From Exserohilum rostratum (Eukaryota; Ascomycota; Dothideomycetes; Pleosporales; Pleosporaceae): DNA of 64,000 nucleotides. The translations under genes and the position numbers were made by a program. Positions 56,309 to 64,000 of the stretch are shown one piece after another; the first letter of the stretch is position 1; every line of letters starts with the position of its first letter. The stretch is from assembly GCA_026367775.1 (NCBI GenBank), contig CP111155.1, positions 372,001-436,000 on the forward strand, given 5' to 3'. Under the pieces are notes generated by a model that did not search any database, had not been told where the DNA came from, and saw only the letters and a program-made list of their open reading frames with translations.

Positions 56309-58144
56309 CTATGTTAACTTGCGAGTCTCACAGACGTCGGCACTATTGCTCTGAACTAATGAATAACCTTCTTCACTATGCAGTGGCCCTCCTCCTTCCT
56401 TTTGTGCTGGACGTTGGTACATGATGACAAGCGTAGCTGCAGCATTCCCTGAGTTCTGACAGAGCTTTACCTTCACATCACCCGTCTTGCTGCCTATGAA
56501 GATACTGTCTTCTGATGTCTCACATAGTCGAGCTCCTGAGAAAGTAGCAACGATAAGATCCTGAACTTTAGTGTGATCAAAGTCAGGCAGAGCATGCCAG
56601 AACCTGGTTCTTACTGCTTCAGCAACTGCGATAAGAAACAGTACAATGTTCATCGCCAAAAGGGGAAAGATGAATGTATCTTCCCCGAATTTGACTGCTT
56701 TGAAGGTTCCAACAATTGACTGATCAGATGAAGACCCGAAGTGAACCTGAGCGCCGCTGTAGGCAACGAGGAGGTCATCTATCATCACAGAGAAGAACTC
56801 TTCGACTGCTCTCAAATAATCCCCACTACTGTTCGAGCTGCCATAATTATCAAGATTCCTCTGCAGCGCGTCACCAAGGTCAGAGACGTAAAGTGATGTA
56901 CTCATTTTAGACAAAAGTCGTATAGAGCGTATCACGCTGGCAGTAAGATTGCTCGTTGGTTCCAATATCTGCAGGCCATCGGGGTTTTGCCGGCTCCCAT
57001 TACAGTCCTGAATAGATGATCGCACTGTGATGGACTTTGTTGTCTGATTCACGTGCACACTCTTGACTTTCGGGTGGAAGAAAACTTCGCACTGTGTTTG
57101 ATTGAATATGGGATATCTTTCATTGGCGGTGATTGCAATGATATTTTTTCCACTGTTGGAAACAGCAGCCCATCCAAATACTGGTACTGGTCTGTTCTCA
57201 TTCTCATGGGTCCAAGTCAAGATAGGATAATTCTCGGAGTCGCCAGGTGGAGTATTCGGTAAAAGGCCGCCAATTTTCCAGACTACTCTTTGTTCGTCGA
57301 TATTTCTCTCTAGTTCCTCGTACCCATAGGCCGTGCTAATATTTTTGGTGCATTTGACGTCGGCTTCATAACTTGACTCGAGATAGCAATATCCGTCAAG
57401 TTGGAAGGATGCATCAATATTCTCCGGCTTTACCACTCCAACTGATGAACCGTAGCCAAGGGACCGGTTGTGGTATATCCATGTTGGGAAATCTACCTTG
57501 GTGATATTGACTGCAGTCTTGAGTGAAGCCTGGCTGGCGTGGTCCAAAAGTCGCTGTCTATGATTCGGAACCGGACATGTCGAGATTACCCCGTTTGTAT
57601 CATTGAGAGTGGTTTTACAGAAAGTCATATTGTTCCAGACACTAGAACCCTTCAATTCGAACTGACTGTTCCAGATGTTGTGGCTATGGTCATCTAAATT
57701 TGGAACTTTTATTTGCCCAATCTCTTTATCGTGGTGCGTGAGGACGGGGGTCAAAGAACCGGTCCACAACGCACTAGGTAGTTGTGCGACCGCAACGATG
57801 CCGATGCAAATGGCCATGTTCCTTGGAGATAAATTGAAATCCAGCTTTTGTAGCGCTGCTGCTGTCCATAGGCTTAGGTCTTCTAGCCTAGCTTGACAAC
57901 CCATGAGCCAAATGCGGGTTGCGTAGTTGATTAGTGTCGTAACAGTGAGTACATTGAGTAGGCCGAGGATCGTCGACACCAACTGAACTAGAAACTGGAC
58001 GTAGGCGCGATTCAAGATTACGGTGTTTCTAAACCTTCCGAGATCCCTGAAACTTCTCAGTGAGACCATTACCAGGGAAATAATTAGAGGCGGCGCCAGA
58101 ACAATGAACGGGAGACTTCGAGTGAGGAGGTTTCTGCTATTCAT
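56309..58144 (-). CDS. large fungal membrane protein, family unknown, 611 aa
   Basis: Single exon from ATG 58144 (MNSRNLL); a longer frame starts at TTG and is rejected. Three hydrophobic segments lie in the first 160 residues (SLPFIVLAPPLIISLVMVSL; AYVQFLVQLVSTILGLLNV; MAICIGIVAVAQLPSALW). A roughly 350-residue hydrophilic region with several N-glycosylation sequons follows, then one last helix (FIFPLLAMNIVLFLIAVAEAV), then an 85-residue cytosolic tail ending in DVCETRKLT. The layout resembles uncharacterised ascomycete surface proteins with a big extracellular loop. No catalytic motif seen, so no function assigned. The stop is about 100 bp from that of the cellulase. Confidence 0.7.
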   Translation of the reverse strand: MNSRNLLTRSLPFIVLAPPLIISLVMVSLRSFRDLGRFRNTVILNRAYVQFLVQLVSTILGLLNVLTVTTLINYATRIWLMGCQARLEDLSLWTAAALQKLDFNLSPRNMAICIGIVAVAQLPSALWTGSLTPVLTHHDKEIGQIKVPNLDDHSHNIWNSQFELKGSSVWNNMTFCKTTLNDTNGVISTCPVPNHRQRLLDHASQASLKTAVNITKVDFPTWIYHNRSLGYGSSVGVVKPENIDASFQLDGYCYLESSYEADVKCTKNISTAYGYEELERNIDEQRVVWKIGGLLPNTPPGDSENYPILTWTHENENRPVPVFGWAAVSNSGKNIIAITANERYPIFNQTQCEVFFHPKVKSVHVNQTTKSITVRSSIQDCNGSRQNPDGLQILEPTSNLTASVIRSIRLLSKMSTSLYVSDLGDALQRNLDNYGSSNSSGDYLRAVEEFFSVMIDDLLVAYSGAQVHFGSSSDQSIVGTFKAVKFGEDTFIFPLLAMNIVLFLIAVAEAVRTRFWHALPDFDHTKVQDLIVATFSGARLCETSEDSIFIGSKTGDVKVKLCQNSGNAAATLVIMYQRPAQKEGGGPLHSEEGYSLVQSNSADVCETRKLT

Positions 58145-60652
58145 GTTGTCGCGTATCGTGAATGTTTGGAGAGTAAGCCTTAATCTAGCACTATGGCTAC
58201 CAATAAACAAGAAAACCAACTATTTTTATGATTGAGGATGAAATGATTTGTGAAATAGAGAGGAAGGATGAGGTGTTAGTTTTGCGCAAATCCGTCCTGA
58301 GCGAATATATCTTAGACTAAAATGAAGATCTCAACTTAGGAACTCGCCCATCGTTAGGTATGTTTTCCTTCGCTAAGTCAATACCTAGGCTCTGCCTAGA
58401 ATCAGCTTTCGCAAAATGATGTTTTCCTTGCAAATTGCGGCTGTTTGCGGCTGAGTCCAAGCATGTCTTTTTGCATGGCGTTTTTCAGCTGAAGGCCTAG
58501 ACCTCTGGAAACCGACCAATTCGACACCAATAGGGCGCCAGTTTGTCTATCGCACCCATTTACCTTTCAATCGATCGATCCGCGATATATTCTGCCGCAA
58601 TATCAGCCAATAAGGCAGCTTGAAAAAACCTGTCCATCCTGGTCACGACTGCTTGGGAGGAAGCGCTGCGCTAGCTGAGGTTATACTAATCAACTCAAAA
58701 GTCCTAGCAAAGGCGGCGATGCTTTAGGGATCCTTGTGCGAATACCAAGTAACACATAGCTAATTATAACTGGGGGGGGTCGCTTTTCAACACCCTTGAG
58801 TTTAAAATGCATCGTGTAACAATTATAGGTAAGTAGACCTTGGCAATGATGATACAGGAGAGGAATGATAATTTGCCAACAACTGCCAAGAACGCCCAGC
58901 AAGCCAACACACTTGGTTGCAGGCGATGCACATGCAATTACAGCACGTGACACAACGTACTAATGGTACAAGTAAGCCACCGGTAACATAGCCACATTTT
59001 CATGGGGGTTCATCTGCTGCGCCATGTCAATGCTTGTGTTGGCTAATCATTCCACTAACCAGCTAAGACCAATGTCGAAACTGTTAGCGACGGATATCAT
59101 TCCAAGACGTGATAACAGATTTTCTATTTTAGGTCAGCGATCAGTAAATCTATAGCCAATTGGCAAGCAGCGGTGGTAAACAACCTAGCTTCCTATTTGG
59201 CTGTGTAGCATGTATATGTATTCAATCTAGTAACGATTAACGGCTTGCAACTCCTAAACTACTCTCAGAGGTGTAGCTCAACGACCCTGGATGAGCAATA
59301 TCAAGTCCGGGCCTCGCAATGAGGGGTTGACCATCGAGGTACGCCCACAATTTTATCATATAGCAGGGCAAGCAGCAAGCCCCCAACAAATGCCGCTAAA
59401 CGTTTGAACCAAAGCTTCACCCTCTCCTCCTGCGACCTTGTTTCTGCGATATTTCCCTCCATGTCGTGATTCATGTTTTTAGTCTGTCGCTGCGGTGGAT
59501 TGACCTCGTTCTCCCCGCACTGAGGAGGTCTTTCGGATTGGAAGTTCTTCTGGCTAAACATTCTAGTACATGTTCGGAGTTTGTATAAAGGAAGAACAAT
59601 GTGAACTAATCCAAAGTTCGTTGTTCTGTTCGGGACGCTCCTTGTGTACAATTTTGACTGTGTTTAGTAAGCTATGTACAAAACAAGGGGGTATATTGCC
59701 CACAAAGACTATCTATATATTCATCAATGTACCGCAATTCATCCTCTCAATATACCTGCATCATTCGCCAATTACCAAGAACTATTCTACGTCATGTCAC
59801 GACTCTGCCTCCGCACTCTATACCCGGTAGTCGAACATGCCAAGACTGGGCAGGAACCGACGTATCCGGCTTAGCCACTGAGCCCCGTCTGTGTGTAGAA
59901 ATGATGTGCCAGGCGGCGCATCTCTTTATCTGCACTAGAATCCATCCGCTCTACGCGAATATCGGAGACCCACATACCAACCCCGCAAAGAAACGGCACA
60001 TGGTTTGTTTAACTCCAATTGATATTAGCGGCTGGGCAGCCTTGAGAAGATTCAACAAATCTTTCAAATAGAGCCTCTATCTATGTCCTTGAGAGTGATG
60101 ACTAAGACCAAAAATTCTATGTTCATTGACCTGAGCAAATAGTCCTGGAGCAGTTTTGTAACAAACGGCAACAAAGGCCCCTTAAATATGGATTCTACTC
60201 AGACTTTTTACTGCATTATTTATGCTACAAGAAACAGAGAACATATCTCACAGTGATTCACACTGCCATGAGTGAGCGAAACTATTGCTGACTTCGCCAC
60301 TTACAACGTATCGCTACAACATCCATAGCGTCATCTCAGCTTACTGCTGCATTTTAGATGAACATGACAGTTTTGGTATAGAATTTATCCGCATTCATTC
60401 CGACAACTCGTATATATGTATAGTAAATAGTGACGCCACACAATAGTGTTGCGGAAATATACCGCTCTTAAGTTATTCCGTGTTGCCATAAGATCTGAAA
60501 CCTTATTCACCTTCGCAACCCTAACCCTTCTGGGCTAGTGTGGTTGTGGGGGACAGCCCAACCGTCAGCCCCCGCTTCTTCTGCGGTTGTCAGTCCCGAT
60601 TCTAGTGTGACTGAAGACTGCACAGCACCACGCACCATACGGCGACTTCGAC
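58145..60652. other. long intergenic stretch, one small ORF only
   Basis: 2.5 kb mostly AT-rich with no supportable gene apart from the short frame at 59301. A lone AACCCTAACCC at 60517-60527 is too short to be a telomere array. Confidence 0.4.
59301..59561 (-). CDS. possible small single-pass membrane protein, 86 aa
   Basis: From ATG 59561 (MFSQKNFQSERP) the frame encodes a polar, Gln/Asn-rich N-terminal half followed by one hydrophobic helix (LAAFVGGLLLALLYDKIVGV) and a short basic tail. Topology looks tail-anchored. Nothing conserved is recognised and the frame could be chance, so confidence is low. Confidence 0.28.
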   Translation of the reverse strand: MFSQKNFQSERPPQCGENEVNPPQRQTKNMNHDMEGNIAETRSQEERVKLWFKRLAAFVGGLLLALLYDKIVGVPRWSTPHCEART

Positions 60653-62794
60653 ATGTATGGGCCTAGTCCTGCAGCTCCCAACCGTTTCAAGAGAAAAAAG
60701 AAGACCAAAACCTTTTCTGGTTGCTGGACATGTCGTGCGCGCCGCATCAAGTGCGACGAAAGGCGGCCAATTTGCGAGCGATGTTCGCGATCGGGTTTCG
60801 ATTGTGAAGGCTATGGAGTCCGGCTCTTATGGATGAATGCTCGTCACCATGGACGCACTGGCTCTGAAGAGATGCCTCTCCATCAAGCCCAGGAACGTTT
60901 TTCTGTCCGCAATCATTCCGGTTACAGCAACAGAACCGATTCGAATGACGTCGGGGGTAGGAGATCTCCGTTCTTAGAAACGACTACCATTCGCCCCATC
61001 TCTCCGACTCTTCGCGAGTCCATTGCCGATTTCTCAAACCATACCAACTCTTTCATTAGCAGCGACAATGGAGAGGCGCAGTCTGACAAAGCTTTGTGCA
61101 GCCTGCCGATTGATAGCCAGTTTCCGCCAGAGCCTAACTTGAATGTCCACGTTGAAGGGCTTCGGATAGATGGATCGTCACAGCCAACCCCACCGAATAC
61201 AGCACAGCGGCTTGCGCAGCTTTTCAATCCACTCCCTCGTGAGCGGGAACCTGGTGATAACGAATCATCATTCTCGGATGCCTTTTTGTTTTCACAACAT
61301 GGGGACAACTGCAGCGCTGCTATGTCGCCCTTTGAACTTGACCACCATCGTTCCCAAACACGAAGCGACCCGCAGCTCGATAAAGAATTCAGTTCTGAAT
61401 CTTCTATTGATGATAACATTACACACACTAACGACGTTACACCGATCTCCGACGAACTTACCGCAAGAGAAGACTCCGGCAGCTTGGAAAATATGGATCC
61501 TTCCTCCAGCTATCGACAGCCAACTAGTTTACATTCAACCAAAGTGGCTCTCAACTATCATAAAGACAGATTTATGATCAAGAGATCACCGCTACTCATC
61601 CAAGAGCCCACATGTCCATCCCCTCAGAAGGGTCTAATTCACCATTGGATTTTCGGTCTTTGCAAGAATATGGTCCCCGTGGATTTGGTCCACAACCCCT
61701 TTCGCGGCGTCTATCTCCCTTTCATGTTCAACATTTTCGACTCTCCTGTGACACGATCAAGCAACCTCGCCATCTTCCATGGGATATGCGCGGTGTCTGC
61801 TGAAAATATGATCTGCTTGGGCAAAGGACAACCGGAAGTGAATGAACCAATTGCCACTCTCCATAACTACCTGGCTGTCAAATACCTGCAATCAGCACTT
61901 CAGATCCAGCCCCGCATAGATGACATAGCACCTATTTTCACTGCCATTCTAATCTGCATTCTGCGCGACACCGTTACAGGACAGGCTTGGGATTGGCGAC
62001 GTCATATTCAAGGGGCACTTAGCTGCATTCCCAATCCCAGAGAAATTGGAACAGTACAACCCGGCTCAAGCCTGCACATAGTATTGGAACAGTTTCTCTG
62101 CCTTTCCATCTTCGGAAATGTTACAACCACTTACGACCTTTTCGCACTCATTGACCGGATTCCCGAATCACTCAGCTACATGAACCAATATCATGGAGTC
62201 AACAAATTCATGTTGCAGTCAGTCCTACGAATCAATCAATACGCTGCTACCTTGGATACGCAACATCCTACTACACTGCAGCACGAAAGAGCTAAAAACG
62301 ATTTCAACAACAGCTTTGTGGATCTGGAGCATGAACTCATGGCTTATCTTCACGCTCCTGCTTCCATCTCTCTAGACATACATCATCACAGGGACGGTAT
62401 TATCGCCCTTCATTATAGACATGTTTACTACATTGCATTTTTTGTGCATTTCAAGCGAAACGTTCATCGGGCACCTATTGGAAGCATGGAGGAAATGGTT
62501 GGACGAGCTATACGTCATCTCGAATTAGCTGAGGAGGTTGGTGCTAGCTCCAATGGATGCATATGGTTGTGGCCGTGCCTGGTTGTCACGACAGAATGTA
62601 ACACTTTGTACACAAAGTCACGCGCATTGGCTTGGTTCAAGCTCAAAAAGCGACATGGCTTCAAGAACGTGGATACGGGTGCGCGAATTCTCGAAAAATT
62701 CTGGAAATGGCGGGATGGGAATCCTGAAAAGGCATTGTATACCAACTGGCAGAGCTTCGTTCAGGAAACTGAGGAAGATGTTGTGCCGCTATGA
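60653..62794 (+). CDS. Zn2Cys6 transcription factor, 713 aa
   Basis: Single exon. The zinc cluster is at C24, C27, C34, C41, C44 and C51 (FSGCWTCRARRIKCDERRP and CERCSRSGFDCEGYG), preceded by a basic KRKKKTKT patch that can act as a nuclear signal. Residues 60-330 are disordered and Ser/Pro-rich. From about 335 there is an all-helical fungal transcription factor domain (IHHWIFGLCKNMVPVDLVHN, HGICAVSAENM, YRHVYYIAFFVHF). It resembles the acriflavine-resistance/UPC2-type fungal_trans_2 class in layout, which is tentative. It is convergent with the VOC gene, whose stop lies 135 bp away. Different from the regulator at 29,033 in both spacing and domain. Confidence 0.92.
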   Translation: MYGPSPAAPNRFKRKKKTKTFSGCWTCRARRIKCDERRPICERCSRSGFDCEGYGVRLLWMNARHHGRTGSEEMPLHQAQERFSVRNHSGYSNRTDSNDVGGRRSPFLETTTIRPISPTLRESIADFSNHTNSFISSDNGEAQSDKALCSLPIDSQFPPEPNLNVHVEGLRIDGSSQPTPPNTAQRLAQLFNPLPREREPGDNESSFSDAFLFSQHGDNCSAAMSPFELDHHRSQTRSDPQLDKEFSSESSIDDNITHTNDVTPISDELTAREDSGSLENMDPSSSYRQPTSLHSTKVALNYHKDRFMIKRSPLLIQEPTCPSPQKGLIHHWIFGLCKNMVPVDLVHNPFRGVYLPFMFNIFDSPVTRSSNLAIFHGICAVSAENMICLGKGQPEVNEPIATLHNYLAVKYLQSALQIQPRIDDIAPIFTAILICILRDTVTGQAWDWRRHIQGALSCIPNPREIGTVQPGSSLHIVLEQFLCLSIFGNVTTTYDLFALIDRIPESLSYMNQYHGVNKFMLQSVLRINQYAATLDTQHPTTLQHERAKNDFNNSFVDLEHELMAYLHAPASISLDIHHHRDGIIALHYRHVYYIAFFVHFKRNVHRAPIGSMEEMVGRAIRHLELAEEVGASSNGCIWLWPCLVVTTECNTLYTKSRALAWFKLKKRHGFKNVDTGARILEKFWKWRDGNPEKALYTNWQSFVQETEEDVVPL

Positions 62795-62929
62795 CTTGTA
62801 AAATAGATACCCCGGAATAGTTATGGGGCTTATGGGACAAGGTGTTACTTATATGTGAGTGGTTGATTATTCAGATTGGGGTATAATCTAATTGTAACCA
62901 GTACGTCTAAAGTCAGGAGAGGTGTGTAA

Positions 62930-63612
62930 TTATAACTTCTCCCGCATGTTGATAACATGAGCTAGAGCTTCCCCAGCCGATGCTACACGTTCCATTGTCA
63001 GGCTCATCACCTCTATGGTGTTGCCCCACAGATCTTGTGTGTAAATTCCCTTGTGCCCGCTTAGTCCAAGGACCGAGTAGTCCATCCAATCTCCAATCTT
63101 CTTCCCGCCTCTGTCACATATCGACTTCACCAAAGCTTCCGGGTTCGGGTCCGTAACGCACACGTGAAAGAAGCCAGCACGAGAGAAATCAAAAGCTTGT
63201 TCCTGGAGCTTATGCGGTGGATCAATGAACTGAAAGCATTCGATACCAACGCCGTTACCGGTTGTGAGAATCGCGAATTTCAATTCTTGTAAAGACTTTG
63301 GATAGGAGACGAATATAGTTTCGAATGGAGCTGGGTCTTCGGAGCGCTTGAAATGATGAACTTCTCCCAAAAGCTCGAATCCGAGGACTTCCACGTACCA
63401 AGGTACTAGAGCCGAGAGATCGGAGCAGGATAAGGCGATGTGGTTAATCGGCCGGTTGTAAGGTTTTGGGTTCTATGTATATTGCAATCAGTACATTTTC
63501 CATTTATAACCCCAATTGCTTTTGTAGTTGTACATTTGCGAGAAACACCTTGTACCCATTTTGCAGAGTGTTGGTGGTTGTGTCTTAATCTAAGACGTAC
63601 CTGTTGGCTCAT
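62930..63612 (-). CDS. VOC-fold enzyme (glyoxalase / extradiol dioxygenase-like), 184 aa
   Basis: Exon 1 (63601-63612, MSQQ) and exon 2 (62930-63472) give 185 codons; the first exon is only four codons long, so automated calls may miss the start. Metal ligands of the vicinal-oxygen-chelate fold are visible: His in PINHIALSCSDL, His in FFHVCVTDP and Glu in GNTIEVMSL. Other landmarks are VPWYVEVLGFELLGEVHH and GNGVGIECFQFIDPP. Function could be lactoylglutathione lyase-like, fosfomycin-type or ring-cleavage; the reaction cannot be told from sequence. Confidence 0.88.
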
Positions 63613-64000
63613 GGTTGATAATGTTGAATGACTGATCGATAAGAAAACGAAATATCGGATGTGCAGGCCTTCCGACTTTAAGCATGACATGTTTGTACCT
63701 GATTTATTATCACTATGTACAACATTCTACAGTGCCAGTCCAGCTCTCGGTCATCTTGGCAGTATCGGTGCTACCTGTTCGTTGTTAATTGCCTGATCTA
63801 GTTAGATAGCGCTTGGCTGTGGGGGACGCGTCAGCCAAAAGCGATGCGCGTGTGCCTCGTTCGGAGCCGCAAACAAGACCAAAATCCGAAACCAGCAGCG
63901 AACACCAAACAGGAAACTGACAGCGAATGAGCCTTCGGGCTGTGCAAGCTCCCGAGCTGTACAGAATGTCACGAGAAATAGTTAAAATGTCAATCATGCA
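63613..64000. other. upstream flank of the VOC gene, no gene seen
   Basis: 388 bp to the end of the window; a minus-strand 70-codon frame is without recognisable content. A TGTGGGGGAC word at 63818 also occurs at 60545, each beside a GTCAGCC, which could be a small dispersed element. Confidence 0.35.

Noticed and set aside
59268..59345. tRNA-like stretch (GTGTAGCTCAACG)
   Set aside because: Only a D-arm-like word; no matching acceptor stem or B box follows.
60517..60527. Second telomere-like repeat (AACCCTAACCC)
   Set aside because: Fewer than two hexamers, expected by chance.
1..64000. CRISPR array, bacterial operons, phage genes
   Set aside because: Spliceosomal introns, tRNA intron and gene content are fungal; no direct-repeat/spacer pattern seen.

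Overview
The window is nuclear DNA of a filamentous ascomycete, most likely a Dothideomycete of the Pleosporales type. Evidence: short introns (about 45-65 nt, GT...AG), TTAGGG-type telomere repeats, a Cut12 spindle-pole protein, Zn2Cys6 regulators, CFEM/Pth11-like receptors, and C-to-T changes in CpA context like those of RIP (repeat-induced point mutation). The species cannot be fixed from the sequence alone.

Region 1 (1-18,780) is a gene-dense conserved block. In order it holds a 56-codon ORF, a small conserved fungal protein, the GCN2-type eIF2alpha kinase, Cut12, peptidyl-tRNA hydrolase, the XPA homologue Rad14, an intron-containing tRNA-Cys, and an MRP/Ybt1-like ABC transporter. The transporter has lost its N-terminus: its reading frame runs straight into about 29 telomere hexamers at 18,781-18,957.

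Region 2 (18,781-about 26,600) looks like a subtelomere lying inside the contig. The telomere array has the C-rich strand on the + strand, so it caps the sequence to its right. It is followed by AT-rich DNA, a SnoaL-like gene whose start codon is ATA, a 195-bp MITE, cyanase, three small cysteine-rich secreted-type genes (two with RIP-like stops), and a CFEM/Pth11-like receptor with a one-base frameshift.

Region 3 (29,000-46,200) is a gene-sparse accessory block with a compact metabolic set: Zn2Cys6 regulator and alcohol dehydrogenase (divergent), caleosin/peroxygenase, aldehyde dehydrogenase and cytochrome P450 (divergent), and an MFS exporter. There is no PKS, NRPS or terpene synthase. A 10-bp palindrome-like element, TTCGTCCGAA, recurs in the regulator/ADH, ALDH/P450 and MFS promoters. 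This suggests a regulon that oxidises an alcohol/aldehyde-type compound and exports it.

Region 4 (46,200-64,000) holds a degraded coding relic, a secreted BBE-type flavin oxidase, a second CFEM/Pth11-like receptor, a GH7 cellulase, a large membrane protein of unknown family, another Zn2Cys6 regulator and a VOC/glyoxalase-fold enzyme. Long intergenic stretches between them show no recognisable genes.

Three otherwise good genes (cut12, the first receptor and the ADH) each need one extra base next to a short homopolymer to restore their frame. These may be assembly errors rather than true mutations.
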